DNA of 64,000 nucleotides from Zygnema cylindricum (taxonomy: Eukaryota > Streptophyta > Zygnematophyceae > Zygnematales > Zygnemataceae): the NCBI GenBank assembly GCA_037447655.1, contig JBBHKE010001539.1, positions 221,224 through 285,223 on the forward strand. Reading direction: 5' to 3'. This document shows positions 35,101-47,002 of the stretch, in pieces (position 1 is the first letter of the stretch; each line of letters begins with the position of its first letter). The notes beneath the pieces are model-generated. The model was not told the DNA's origin. It did not search any database and worked only from the letters and a program-made list of their open reading frames with translations. The position numbers and the translations under genes were made by a program.

Positions 35101-36551
35101 ACATCCTCCTCAAAACTAGCAGTAAAGACTCCTTCCTAGTGCTAGTAAAAAAAACCCTTATCATCTAATATAGATGTAGAAATAAGGTTTTTGTTCAGCT
35201 CCGGAATAAACAATACATTGGAGAATGTTACTATGGATGTCTTTCCTTCTACTAACACTTTCAAATCTACCAATCGTACAAGAGTAGTGGTGACTATCCT
35301 CCCATCTCCGTACTCTATCTCTACGGTGGGAATCTTTCTTATCTTAGTGAACAGGTGCCTATCCTTACACATGTGCATAGAGGCACCTGAGTCTATAATC
35401 CAGCCTGCTTCACCTTTCAATCCACCGTAAGCACATTTTTGCCTTCGTGGAATTTCAACCCCTTTTTTCGCCTCCAACTCCTCATCCAAAAGGAGCTCAT
35501 TGTCCTCGTCCTCGGATTCCGCCTCAAGTACCTGTGTGACAAGGGCCTTTTTCTTTCCTCTCAAGGTACCACCGGTCTGCCCCTCCTTTATCCGAAGCTC
35601 AGTTAGCTTAGTGCACTCTGCCATATAGTGCCCCGGTTTCTTACAAAAATGACATAAACCTTTGGGAGCCCTTGGTTCGAACTCGTCAGCCTTTTTTTTT
35701 TGCTCCCTACCCCCATAGTTTCCGACTGGTTTCCGGGAATACTTGTTCCTCCAGTCATTCGCTGTTGCCAAGGCTTGGCCACTCTTTCCTCCCTTTCGGA
35801 TCTCAATCATATTCTCTCGAACGAGAATCATCCCTACCACTGAGTTCCATATCCACCATAAGTATGGCAAGTCCTGCACACGGTTGACTATGTTATCGAA
35901 CTCATAAGGTAACTTCATCAGTAAACAGTTAACCTTTTCTTTTTCACTAAAAACTTTCCCCGCACTCTCTAGCTCCATGAAAAGTGTAGCAAGCTCATTG
36001 CAAAAATCCAACATATTTCCCCCTTTGTATACATACTCCTTAACTTTCTGATCAGCCAACTGTTGTTGCTGAATCGTACCACTTCGGTACATCTCTATGA
36101 GAGCCATCCAAAGATCGGATGCCCTTTCTACCTGCAAATGAGGACATGCAAGTCCTTGGGTGAGATGGCGTAGGATAAATAGCTTTGCCGCCATATTGTT
36201 GAAGTCTCAGGTTTCAGTATCATTCTCCTCGTTCCTCGGAATAGGTGACATGAATGGCGAACCAGTTGCTATTGGTGTGGTCGCCTCCTTCTCCCTTCCT
36301 TTGTCCACCACCTCTCCTTCTTTTGTTTCCTCTGTTGAAGGTGGATCCTCTTTCCTGGTGAATCTGCTTCCTCCAAATCCTGGAGGAATTCCAAGACTTG
36401 ATGGGCGCCCCAACCGTCCACTCACTATCCCCCAAAACCTTTTTTCGCATAGAGCTCCTATCATCATACTTTCCCAGTATATGAAGCCAGTTCCATTAAA
36501 GATTAGTACCCTAGAGGGTGGGCCCATAACCTGAAACTGTGAGACCTCCAT
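32193..36551 (-). pseudogene. Copia B gag-pol polyprotein (near-complete, several stops)
   Basis: Order along the minus strand: gag start MEVSQFQVMGPPSR at 36551 (its first 20 bases lie inside the LTR); gag core from 36194; zinc knuckle CHFCKKPGHYMAEC (about 35640-35600); protease WIIDSGASMHM (about 35400); GAG-pre-integrase zinc region WHKRLGHVNLDKL...CSGCAQGK (35069-34848); integrase 34738-33800 (RSDNGGEYTS, PEQNGVAEWLNRT); RT 33677-32865 ([35 protein letters not shown]); RNase H 32783-32193. Domain order protease-integrase-RT-RNase H defines Ty1/copia. A handful of stops interrupt an otherwise single frame. Confidence 0.9.
36517..36531 (-). other. Copia B primer-binding site: initiator tRNA-Met anticodon arm
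   Basis: Plus-strand GGTGGGCCCATAACC abuts the 5' LTR. It equals, as I know the plant initiator tRNA-Met, the anticodon stem-loop around CAU (15/15). The element strand (GGTTATGGGCCCACC) would pair with that arm, as in Drosophila copia, which primes from a half-tRNA. It does not resemble the usual TGGTATCAGAGC 3'-end site. Confidence 0.75.
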
Positions 36552-37579
36552 AAGTCCTCAGAGTGGACAGCTTCCAAGAAGCCTCTAGGATAACCCTGAC
36601 CCCTTTGTGTTTCGGCAAAAATAGCTGCCAGCCTGATAGACAAAAACTATGACCAACTTCACCCCTATGAAGACAAGACTCCCCTGAGTCGATAGCAAAA
36701 AGAATCTCTGAATTTGCTCCCCTGAGCAGTAAGTTATGGAGGGTCAAAGTTGACCTTTTGTACAGAAGCTCTTTGGGAGAGAGGGTCCTATCTTCTAATT
36801 TTTCTAAGTCTTATCTCTCTCACAGACTCTATCTACTGATGTACGGAACCAATCAGAATACATTTCCGTACGAAAAAGTACAGCTGCCGGTGTACTTTAT
36901 GTACGGACATTGTACGACATGGCCTAAATGTCCACACGTGGAATATCCAGATTCGCTCTTTTAATCCTCGGAGATGCCGTGCTCCAATGTAACATCGCCA
37001 CGTGTCATCTGATGTGGCGATGCCCACAAATCGCCGAATTCTTCTTCCGCGATCTCGGCGCTAATTCTGGCCGTCCGATTAAACTCGCATTTGATCGTAG
37101 CCGTAATAAATACATGCGCGGTATTTGTTTCGCTTACGAAATCATTGCGCAGTATTGATTTCTTATCCGTACCGCAATTCGTACTTTTACACTACCATAT
37201 CTATGTATCCCGTTAACAGTTATAGTTAAATTATTTATCCTACGTGTATGTGTTTAAATCATTATCGTACTATATACTATGTAAGACTACTTCTAGACTT
37301 AACGGCTAAGGCTACCGGCTATCTACTCTCTGTCGGGCGGCAGGTACCAGGATCAAATCCTGTCGCCGCCACAATCCTTTTAGTAATTAACTCCTTGACT
37401 AATATAAATTTCCCGTAAACCTCAAGATAGCCTAGGTAGCCATGGCTCTAACTTCCTCTCCAATTTCTCAGTGACTACAACAAGTTTGAGAGTTTGGAGA
37501 GAGAAGTTAGAGGTAGACTGCCTCGGCTTCTTTATTTCTATTCAGACCTAGAAAATACTAAAAACCATTAATTTCTTCA
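36532..37579 (-). repeat. Copia B 5' LTR (1048 bp)
   Basis: In plus orientation TGAAACTGTGAGACC...TTTCTTCA. Partner of 31132-32179. The gag ATG (36551-36549) lies 20 bases inside the LTR end. Confidence 0.9.
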
Positions 37580-37584
37580 GTCTT

Positions 37585-40500
37585 CATCCTTACAGATGGG
37601 AACCGAACCACAAGAGCAAAAGTCTCCTTATAATCTATCCCTTTTTTTGGGTGAACCCCTTTGCAACCAACCAAGCAATATATCTCTCAATGGTATTATC
37701 TACGTTCAGCTTCATTTTAAATACCCATTTACACCCGATAGGTTTTCTTTCTGGAGGACAGTCCACTAGCTCCCAAGTATTCGCTTCCGTGATCGAAGCC
37801 ATCTCATCATTTATGGCTTTGACCCATCGGTCTTTCTCCGGACTGTCTATTGCCTCCGAGTATGATTGAGGCTCATCTGGGTGAGATAGCTTTGTTACCT
37901 TGTGAGCAGCCTGCTTATCTTGTAGTCTTTTGTTGCTCCTCCGTCCTCACTCAAATTCCGTTGTTGGAATGGAGGGAAGTCTTGGATTCCTCTACACTGT
38001 CTCATCAGCTCCCCTATCCATGAAAAATGGTTCAAGCTCCTCTTCCTCTCTCTCCTCAAAGTGTGTAGAAATATGAAGAGATCCCGATATATCTCCCCCA
38101 TCTTGGATTTGTCTTGAATCTGCAATCACGTTTCCACTTGTGTCCTTTCTAGGAAGATCTAAGTCATCCTCACTCTCGGACTCAAAATTGATTCTGATTT
38201 TCTTAGTTTATTTGAAGGGATCAAATGACTTCCCTTCATCCATGACAACTAGGTGCTTTACCAGAATGATATCTTGTTTAGCTAAGTCATAGACTCTATA
38301 TCCCTTGACATCCTCATCGTATCCCACAAAATATCCTGGTTCTCCTTTAGCAATTAGTTTCCTGTTTTTCTTATCTCTGTCAAGACTGTAAACTTGGCTA
38401 CCGAATACTTTCAAGTGCGAGATATCCGGTTTCCTTCCAACCCATCTCGCATAAGGTGTCATTCCTTTGACGGCTGTAGTGAGGACTCTATTCTTAATGT
38501 AGTTAGCACAATTCATAGCTTCTGCCCAAAATCTTCTTCATGTTTTCTTATCTGCCAACATACTACACACACTATCTCCTAAAGTCCGCTTCAACCTCTC
38601 AGCTACCCTATTTTGTTTTGGATTATTCGGTACAGTTTTCTGAAGTTAAACTCCCTCATATCTCAAGTATTATTGAAACAGGTTAGAGGTGTACTATCCC
38701 CCATTATCTCTTCTTATTCTCTTGATAGGGGTTCCGTGCAACTTTTCACTCCAAGCTTAGTATTCTTTGAAGTACTTTGGTGTTTTAGACTTTGTTTTCA
38801 TGAACTAGACTCTAGAATATATGGACCAATCATTAGTAATTGTCAACATATATCTCTTCTCCCAAATCGAAGGTATTTTTGGTGGTCCGTTGATATTTGT
38901 GTGGACCAGATCTAGTACTTTCTCACCTCTATATGTGGCAGTTTTGGGAAAGGGAAGTCTGTGAGCTTTTCCTTGGGCACAGCCACTAGAATCATCCATC
39001 ATTTCATTATCCCCAAACTAAATGCCTTCTAACACACCCACCTTCTTCATTTTCTTCAGCCTATCAAAATGCACATGCCCCAACCGCTTATGCCAGATCA
39101 TCAAGCTATGACACCACCATAGTAAGCACTCTTCTTTTCATTACCCAAGTTAAGCCTAAACATTCCTTGGCTACCCTTATCTGCTGTGAAGTAGACTTCA
39201 TCTCCGTACGTAGCTATAAAGACTCCCTTTCTAGTGAAGGTATCAAAATCCTTGTCATCTAATACAGAAGTAGACACAAGATTTTAACTCAGCTGAGGAA
39301 TGTAGAGCACATCTGAGTAGGTTAGTATAGAAGTCTTACCCTCCCCTATGTCTTTCAGATCTACCGAGCCTACTAGTTCTGTGGTAACTACTCTCCCATC
39401 CCCATACTATATTTCTACTGTAGGTATCTTTTTTAACTTAGTGAAGATTTGCCAGTCACGACACATATGTATGGATGCACCTCAATCAATGATCCATCGT
39501 TCCTCTGGAGCTTTTCGAATGGCTCCAACAGCAAACTTTCGTTTTCGAGGGATCTCCTTCTCCCCAAGATTCTCGTCGTGAAGAAGCTCCACATCCTCCT
39601 CCTCAGAGGACTCGTCCTCCTTAGTTTCTCCTTTTACTCGTGTGACCACAAGTGCCTTCTTCTTCCCTCAGGAAAAACCCCCTCCACGCTTTTTTTGGAG
39701 CCTCAGCTTTGACAGCTTGATGCAATCAGCTATAAAGTGTCCCAGCTTTTTGCACAAATGACAAATACCCTTTGGTGGCCTAGGTTCTCCGAATTGATCT
39801 CATTCTCCTTTGAAGCTGTTGTACGTCTTTTTCGGATCCTTCCTCCACCAGTCCATTCTGGCAGCTAGAGCTTGATCTCTTTTACCTCCTCTACGGATCT
39901 CAATAGTGTTCTCATGTACAAGTATCATTCGAACCACGGTGTTCCACTTCCAAGAACTGTCATCCATTTCTTGCACTCGGTACCTTATGTTTTCATACTC
40001 CTCAGGTAGCTTCATGATGAGAATGTTAACTTTCATCTCCATTGTGCTTGTCCATCCGGCACTCTCCATCTCCATATACAGGCAACAGAGATTATTACAG
40101 TTATCTAACATCTTCCCTCCTTTGTAAGTATAACTCCTTAACCTTTGCTCCACCAGCTGGAGCTCTTGATGGTACCATATCTATAGATCTCCACTAAAGT
40201 CATCCACAACTCCTCGGCCTTGAAGATGTGAGGATGAGAGGTCGCCAAAGCTTGAGTGAGGTGCCTCAAAATGAAATGTTTGGCATTCATGTTGTGTACT
40301 CCCACATTTGAATATCGTTTTCCTCGGTCTTCACGATCACCACTCTGGTTGCCGTGGCAATAAAAGTAAGAGGTGTCTTGTTTCCTTTCCCTTTTTCGGA
40401 CACACTGCTATCCCCATCGTCTGTCTGCTACAGAAAACCTCACTCCATCAAACCCTAGTGGAGTCTCCTGAGATGGTCGTTTCACTCGTCCACTGGCGAT

Positions 40501-40623
40501 ACCCCATTATTGTTTTAGACATAATGCCCCTGTCATCATGGCTTCCCAGTAAATGAACCCAGATCCGTTGAAGATGGGCACCCTAGAGGCTGGGCCTATA
40601 ACCTGCAATTCTGTGTCCCCCGT
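37585..40623 (-). pseudogene. Copia A gag-pol, 5' part: gag, protease, integrase, start of RT
   Basis: Gag begins in the LTR (right copy has ACG where the left LTR has ATG) and passes through the primer site (LQVIGPASR). Gag core 40153-39800; zinc knuckle CHLCKKLGHFIADC near 39760-39720; protease near 39490, where the active-site D-S-G reads D-stop-G; GAG-pre-integrase and integrase blocks 39002-38805 and 38516-38208 (YARWVGRKPDISHLKVFGSQ); RT start up to 37585, where copia B was inserted. Compared with B, A lacks about 8-12 codons of RT (the ILLSLAAA region) at that point. Many stops: inactive. Confidence 0.8.
40589..40603 (-). other. Copia A primer-binding site (anticodon-arm type)
   Basis: Plus-strand GCTGGGCCTATAACC next to the LTR differs from the copia B site at two positions. 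It is in the same place relative to LTR and gag frame. Confidence 0.65.
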
Positions 40624-41601
40624 TGGATCACTAAATTCACGAAGCCTCTAGATAGCTTTTGGCTAGCCCTCTTTCAACTTGGATCACTGCCACCGAAGAA
40701 GACAAAGAGGTAATCTATTTGCACCCCTGTGCAGATTGGACTCCCATGAGTCCACAGGAAAAAGAATCACCGAAAATGCCCAACCAGGCAATTAAATTAT
40801 CTAGTGGCAAAGATGTCAATATTTATACAAGCTTGTTGGGAGAGTTGCGGCTACCTCTTCAATCCTCTAAGTCCTAAACCCTTCTCACAACCCCTATCTA
40901 CTGATGTACGAACCAATCAGAAGACAGTACAGTACAAAAGGTACTAGGGCCAATGTACTTTCTGTACGGCTTGTTGTACGACAAGTCCATGGAGTGGACG
41001 TATGTCTCCTCCGAACTTGTCCTCGCTCTCCCCGGGATTCCCGCTTCCCAATAATATCTTGCCACATGTCGATAAGTCATGTCACGTCCGAAAATCGCCA
41101 AGGCAGCTATTACGGGATCGCAACGATGATGCGGACCGTCGGATCCAAACCGACTTTTAATGTTCACTGTCCAAAATAACAAATGTCCGATACATTTGTT
41201 TCATACGCAGTAAAACTCAACTAGTTTTTATGTCCTTAATTTATTATTTCGTTAAACGAATTAATGATCTCGCTAATGTTTAAATAGCTATTAAACACTA
41301 TGTATCTTAACGGACTACTACGACAGATCGGTAAGAGCTGACGGCTACGTCTCGCTTTGCCAATCGAAAGTTCAAGTCCTGCCAAACTCAACAATTATGT
41401 TGAGAGTGACTTAGGTCACTCTTTAGTACTGCCTATAGAGCTGAGGCAACCATGGCTCCACCGCCCTCTCTCTCCTTCAGTGACAACAACAAGTATGGGG
41501 GCTAAAGAGAAGGTGTAGGCTGGCTGCTTGTGCTTTTTCTTATAGTTATTTCACCTAATTAAGACCTAGAAAATACCTTGCTTAAATTAGTGATTCGAAC
41601 A
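40604..41601 (-). repeat. Copia A 5' LTR (998 bp)
   Basis: In plus orientation TGCAATTCTGTGTCC...GATTCGAACA. Partner of 28868-29867. Confidence 0.9.
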
Positions 41602-42056
41602 ATGCCTTTATGAACGGTCCACCGAGATCTATCCAAACTATCTTTCTAGAACTATGCAGTTCTATCTACAATCTGTAGCGTTGCTATGCTACTACGCTGC
41701 GTTGCTATACTATGCTACTAAGTTGCTACCTTGCTCTACTGCGCTACTCAAGCGTCGTTGCTGCGCTGCTCTGGAACCGCAACCACAACAGCCTCGCCTC
41801 TAACATTATTGTACACTTTTCTGTAACCTAGTTACAGATAAGTTAGAAGCAAGCGCCTCTGCTTTTTCTTGCTCTTATTTAAATCAATTTAAATAACCTA
41901 AAAAATACCGAAGTAAACCTTTACTTTCAACAATAGTATTTACGGCTTGTGCCTTAATATCGTTTTTTTTCAAAACGGTTAATGGCTGTAGCCATCTCTC
42001 TGGTGGAACGATTTTGCTTCGCGGATGCGGAAACAAAAATAAATAATAGCGGCCAA
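41602..42056. other. Unassigned segment between copia A and copia C, partly LTR-like
   Basis: The part 41609-41932 starts TGAACGG and ends TTTCAACA. Near its end it has cctctgctttttcttgctc and acctaaaaaatacc, resembling the end zone of the copia A and B LTRs. The middle is rich in gctatgctacta-like words. It may be a fragment of another LTR or of the gypsy 5' end. GCCAA at 42052-42056 is the copia C target duplication. Confidence 0.35.
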
Positions 42057-42898
42057 TGTTGTTTTTAGAAAGCTTTAGTCCTCTCTATGCCTCAGCTGTG
42101 AGGGAGAGAGAGATGTTCAGGACTTAAGTTATTTTTTGGTTGAGTTCGGTTCAGTACTTACCAAAATAAGTGTAACAGTGAAGTTGGGAGTTCACGGTTC
42201 ATTCACACTTGGGACACGCGTCGTCACTTGAGAGAAATGCGTGAGTATGTCCTCTGTGGACATTCGGAAATTCGGAAGGACCACGGGAATTCGTGAAGTC
42301 AATCCTACGGTGCCAAATCCTCTAATCGGACGGTTGACAGCCGCCAACAAATACTGACGAGGCGTGACTAGATCACTATCACTTTACGTTGTCTGAGCTT
42401 CAGTGTAAATATTTGGTAGAACAAAATTTTGTATGTAGTGAATTAGTTGTTTAGTGTTGAGAATGTGGTTTATGACATACCTTCAGTACACAGGTATACT
42501 CACAGTATTTGTTGTGTTAAAATGTTAGATGTACGGGTAGAATGCCTCCGTACAGCTTAGTGTAGTTTCGATGTATAGAAGTAGGACTTAGTGAATTTGA
42601 TTCATTAGGAACAAATGATATGAAAACTGTACTATCAGTTTTATGTAATTTCATTTCTGCATATCTCACAGATCTGTGAGCCGAATTCATTGAAATTTTG
42701 TGTGTGTGTTCCTTTGTATGTTATATACACTGTGGTAATTTTTCAAGACCATTGGGAAGTTTATTTTGAAAGTTATAGTTTGTCAAAGTTGCTGTTCAGC
42801 CATCGGTATTTGTGGAAGCTTCCTCTTTTGATTTGTTATACGATGACTACTGCTGCATCTTCTTCGTCTTTAGTGCCAGCAGTTGTCTCACAACAACA
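42057..42898 (+). repeat. Copia C 5' LTR (842 bp)
   Basis: Begins TGTTGTTTTTAGAAAGC and ends CACAACAACA. The last 56 bases are the first 18 codons of gag (ATG at 42843). No convincing tRNA-like module was seen in this family. Confidence 0.9.
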
Positions 42899-45800
42899 GG
42901 TCACAGGCCCGCTTTCACGAATTTCGGTCTTTGATGGACGCAAATATCTATATTGGGCAGATTTGGTTTAGTCTTACTTCAAGCAAGTGAAACTTATTGA
43001 TGTGTTTAATGGATCACTAGCAGAATCTGATGCCAACTTTGATCAAAAAAACGACCAAGCTTTACATTTAGTAAAGCTTATGATATCAAAAGAATTGCAT
43101 ATGACATATATTAATGTTACAAAGGCATCAGAATTCTGGGATGCATTGAAATCTTCTTATGTTAAAGCTAGTGACCAGCATGAGATTATAACTGCTGGTC
43201 AGATCTATGAGTATAAGTACACAGGTGGTAGCATGGTGGAATACACTAATCTGTTTCGAATGTTATTGTCAGAAAATGCATGTTCTGGGGGGACTTTCTC
43301 CCCTTATCATTAGGCCGTGATTCTCCTAAAGGGGCTTCCTAATGAATATAAAGAAGCCTCAGATGAAATGAAAAAAAAATGTCTAAACCTCTTTGGAATT
43401 TGTAAACAGCTATAGAGTTTATCTTGGCAAAAGAGGCTACTCAGACAGTTTTAGGTTTTGGAAAACCAGCTGTAGCATTTACGGCTCAGTTTCAGAGGGA
43501 AAGTTGATATCAAGGGAATCAGTTTAATCCTCAGTTTGAGAAATGTGTTTATTGCTATACTGATGGTCACTCCTTCAGAGCTTGTCCTTTGAATATAGAA
43601 GCTCTTGAAACAGGAACCTTTCGGAAAGGATGGAGACACCGCGGACCTCCGATTTCCCAAAAACCTCCGAATAAAATTGTTGCATTTTCAGCGGAGGATA
43701 CGAAATTGAAGAAGAAAACAATCGAGGAAACGACACCTGATGTGCTCAGTTTTCCAAAAACTGATGACAAAGAGTTCTTCGCCCTTGCCAAACTCGACAT
43801 GATGGAAGGAGAAAAGGACCTCGGATGGATAATGGATTCCGGCAGCTCTTCACACATGTGCTGGAACAAGTCTTGGTTTAAGGAGATGTCTTCTATTCCT
43901 TTATGTCAGATCTTTTATGCTTGTGGCTATGCCGTTGAATCAAATGCCAAAGGGAACATAGATTTGGAGTGTGTGATAGATGGAAAGATTGTTAAGAGAA
44001 CTTTGTTTGATGTCTTGTATGTTCCAAAGTTTAAGAAAAATATATTTTCTACGTCTGTAGCTGAAAGCAAAGGCTTTGAGGTTCTCCAGAAAAATGGCAA
44101 GAAAATAGTGAGAAAGAATGGAAGAGTAGCTCTAGTAAGAACTAGAGGCCCAAACTTTTTGTACCGCATGGACCTGGCTAATAAAATTGATTTTGCGTAC
44201 TCCAGTGTCCTATGTGATAATGTTTTGTGGCATAAAAGACTTGGTCCTGTGCATCATGAGAGACTTACTAAGATGATAAAGCATGACATGATAAAGGGAG
44301 TCAAGCTTGGTCAACGGGAGTCTCATGTGTGTGATGGTTGTGCTCTCGGAAAGCTTCACAAGCTTCCCATATCACAAGTTTCTGATCACCAAGCCACAGA
44401 TGTTCTTGGTATTATTCACTCTGATGTTTTCGGCCCTTCTAAAGTTCCGTCTCTGGGTGGCAGCCGCTTTTTTTTCACCTTTACAGACGATTACTCCCGG
44501 TTTAGTCGCATATACTTCATGAAGGAGAAGAGAGAAGTCTTCATTCACATTAAGCACTACAAAATCTGGGCGGAGAAACTTCACGGCAAATCTATTCTTG
44601 CTTTGCGGACGGATAATGGTGGAGAGTATGTATCTCATGCCTTTGCTGGTTTTTTGAAAGAAAATGGCAACTCTCGTGAATTTACTGCTTGGTACACACC
44701 AGAACAAAATGGTGTTGCCGAGAGACTTAATCGGACTTTGACTGAATGTGCTCGATCTATGATGGCTGATAAAGGTGTGGATCCAAAGTTTTGGGGGGAA
44801 GCTTTTCATTGTGCTTCCTACATCAGAAATAGAGAGGAAACTCGGGTTGTTAGGGGTAAGACACCTTATGAAGTTTGGACAGGCAAAAAGCCAAATGTTA
44901 GTCATTTTAGAGTTTTTGGTAGCAAATGTTTTATCTTGGATAATCTTCCTAATTGGAAGCTTAGTCCAAAATCTGTACCTGGTGTCTTTTTAGGCTATGA
45001 TGATGAATCTGCAGGTTATAGAGTGTATAATCCTCAAAGAGGATGCCTTCAAACAGCCAGGAATATTCAGATTAAAGAAGAAAGTCAATCTGTTGACGTT
45101 TTTAGCATAGATGAAGTTGAAAAGAATGAGAAAATACAAGAGTATATCATTCTTGAGCAGGTACCTTTTACTCCATCCTCTTCTACTTCTTCTACCTCTC
45201 TCCCAAATGCCTCTGGGCCCTCTAATGGGCCCTCTAATACTCCTTCTGGAGCTGCTCCTTCTGTCGATGCTCCTCCCAATACACGCCTTGTGCGGCAATC
45301 TAGGGAACCAGCAGTTCCCGCGTCAGATTTTCCGGGGGGAAGAAGGCAAAGCAGCCGCCTTCGAGGCGACCGAGTTGAGAGTGCTTTTTCTGCAAGCACA
45401 GGGGAGCCGCTTACTATTCATGAAGCTTTTTTCGTTCCTGAAAAGGATCATTAGATCTCGGCTGCAAATGAAGAGATAAAGTCAATTATGCAAGCCCAAA
45501 CTTGGGAACTTGTGGAGCTCCCACCGAACCGGAAAGCTATCGGTTCTAAGTGGGTCTTTAAATTAAAATTGAATCCTGATAATAGAATTGAGAGATATAA
45601 AGCTAGACTGATTGCTAAGGGATTTAGCCAAAAGGAAGGAATTGACTATGAAGAGACCTTCTCTCCTGTGGTTCGCTTTCCTACGGTTAGAGTTTTGCTA
45701 TCTCTTGCTGCAATAAAGGATATAGACTTGCATCAGATGGAAGTTAAGACGGCTTTCTTGCATGGTGATTTGGAGGAAGTAATTTATATGAAGCAGCCTA

Positions 45801-46979
45801 AGATGTATGCAAAAAAAGGGAAAGAAAATTTGGTCTGTAAACTGTGAAGTCCTCATATGGTCTAAAACAGGCTCCGAGACAATGGAACCTGAAATTAGAT
45901 GAGTTTTTAACCAATCTTGGCTTTATTAGGATCTGTTCAGATCACTCAGTCTATGTAATGCAAGGTGATGATTGAGTGATTTATGTGGCAATTTATGTAG
46001 ATGATTTGCTACTGATTAGTAAATTCATCAATGAGATTAATAAAATAAAATCAGCTTTGAATTCACTGTTTGAAATGAAAGACTTGGGTGAGGCTAAGTA
46101 TATTCTAGGAATTCAAGTAGAAAGAGACAAGAAACAGAAAATGATTTATTTAACTCAAAAAGAAGCAATCAAGAACATGTTAGAAAAGTTTGGCATGTCA
46201 GACGCAAAGGGGAGTGCCACTCCTATGGAATTCAGGCAGAAATTGGAGGGCACGGAAACGTATGGTGGTGTTTTGGTTGATGATTCCTTAGATTCAGAGG
46301 AGGCAGATTCTATGTCCTCCATTCCTTACAGGCAGATTGTCGAAGCCTCATTTATTTCATGAACTGTACTCGTCCCGACATCGCAGCAGCGGTTGGAGCC
46401 TTGAGCCAAAGCCTGCAAAATCCAAGGACGTCGGACTATGAGGCAGCAAAGAGAGTTCTTCGTTATCTTGGAGATACTCGAAATCTTAGACTCTCTCTCG
46501 GTGGAGGGGAAGTCAAAATTCAAACATGGAGCGATGCGAGCTACGGAGATATGCCCAGCCGACGCTCCACCACCGGATACATTTTGAAGATCGAAAGTGG
46601 AACTTGTTGCTGGAGCAGCAAACTTTAGAAGGTAACAATTCAGTCTACCATGGAGGCTGAGTACATGGCTGCCAGCTCTGCAGTTAACGAGTTACTTTGG
46701 GAAAAGTCTCTTCTCCAAGAGCTTCTCTTTATGCAATCTGGACCACAGATAGTGTGGAGTGACAATCATGCAGCAATAGCTATTGCATCTAATCCTAGTC
46801 ATCACTTTAAGAGTAAGCACTTAGATATCAAGCTACTTTTTGTAAGAGAAAAGATGATGGGAAAAGTCTTGAAATTGAGTTATTTACCGGATGAGAAAAT
46901 GGTGGCTGATATGATGACGAAACCCTTACCTGCTCCCAAATTGAAGTTCTGTAGAGAGGCATGTGGACTGAGTGACTAG
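42843..46979 (+). pseudogene. Copia C gag-pol polyprotein (few stops)
   Basis: Gag starts at 42843 inside the LTR (MTTAASSSS..QQQVTGPLSR) and continues to 43313, with in-frame breaks. A zinc knuckle remnant (CVYCYTDGHSFRACP-like) is near 43550-43590. From 43589 a 621-codon frame carries protease (WIMDSGSSSHMC), GAG-pre-integrase (WHKRLGPVHHERL, CDGCALGK) and integrase (IHSDVFGP, RTDNGGEYVS, PEQNGVAERLNRT). RT lies in 45488-46362 ([21 protein letters not shown], intact IYVDDLLLIS) with stops at 45845 and 45975. RNase H is at 46359-46979 (TWSDASYGD, TMEAEYMAASSAVNEL, end MVADMMTKPLPAPKLKFC). It is the best-preserved element here. Confidence 0.9.
42899..42913 (+). other. Copia C primer-site position (degenerate anticodon-arm type)
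   Basis: GGTCACAGGCCCGCT follows the LTR directly. It keeps the GGT.A...GGCCC.C skeleton of the copia B site but only about 10 of 15 positions. It is translated as Q-V-T-G-P, parallel to Q-V-M-G-P in B. Confidence 0.45.
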
Positions 46980-47002
46980 CAGAGTCTAAAGCTTTAGGGG
47001 AG

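Larger units (their letters stand above)
31132..37579 (-). mobile_element. Copia B: Ty1/copia retrotransposon nested in copia A
   Basis: Paired LTRs of equal length (1048 bp) at 31132-32179 and 36532-37579. A perfect 5-bp duplication GTCTT lies at 31127-31131 and 37580-37584. Purine tract AAATAAAGGGAG before the 3' LTR and primer site beside the 5' LTR (36517-36531) are in place. Coding is on the minus strand. It interrupts the copia A RT and is therefore the younger of the two. Confidence 0.95.
28868..41601 (-). mobile_element. Copia A: Ty1/copia retrotransposon, split by nested copia B
   Basis: Near-identical LTRs at 28868-29867 and 40604-41601 bound the element. Flanks ATGCT (left) and ATGCC (right) look like a 5-bp target duplication with one change. 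Coding runs on the minus strand: gag, protease, integrase, RT, RNase H. Copia B (31132-37579) is inserted within RT with its own duplication, so without it copia A is about 6.3 kb. A purine tract (ctagaaaataaggggag on the minus strand) precedes the 3' LTR. Confidence 0.9.

Noticed and set aside
41609-41932. 5' LTR of the gypsy element
   Set aside because: It has TG...CA ends in the right place but does not match the 3' LTR-like segment at 22039-22749, and no primer site follows it.
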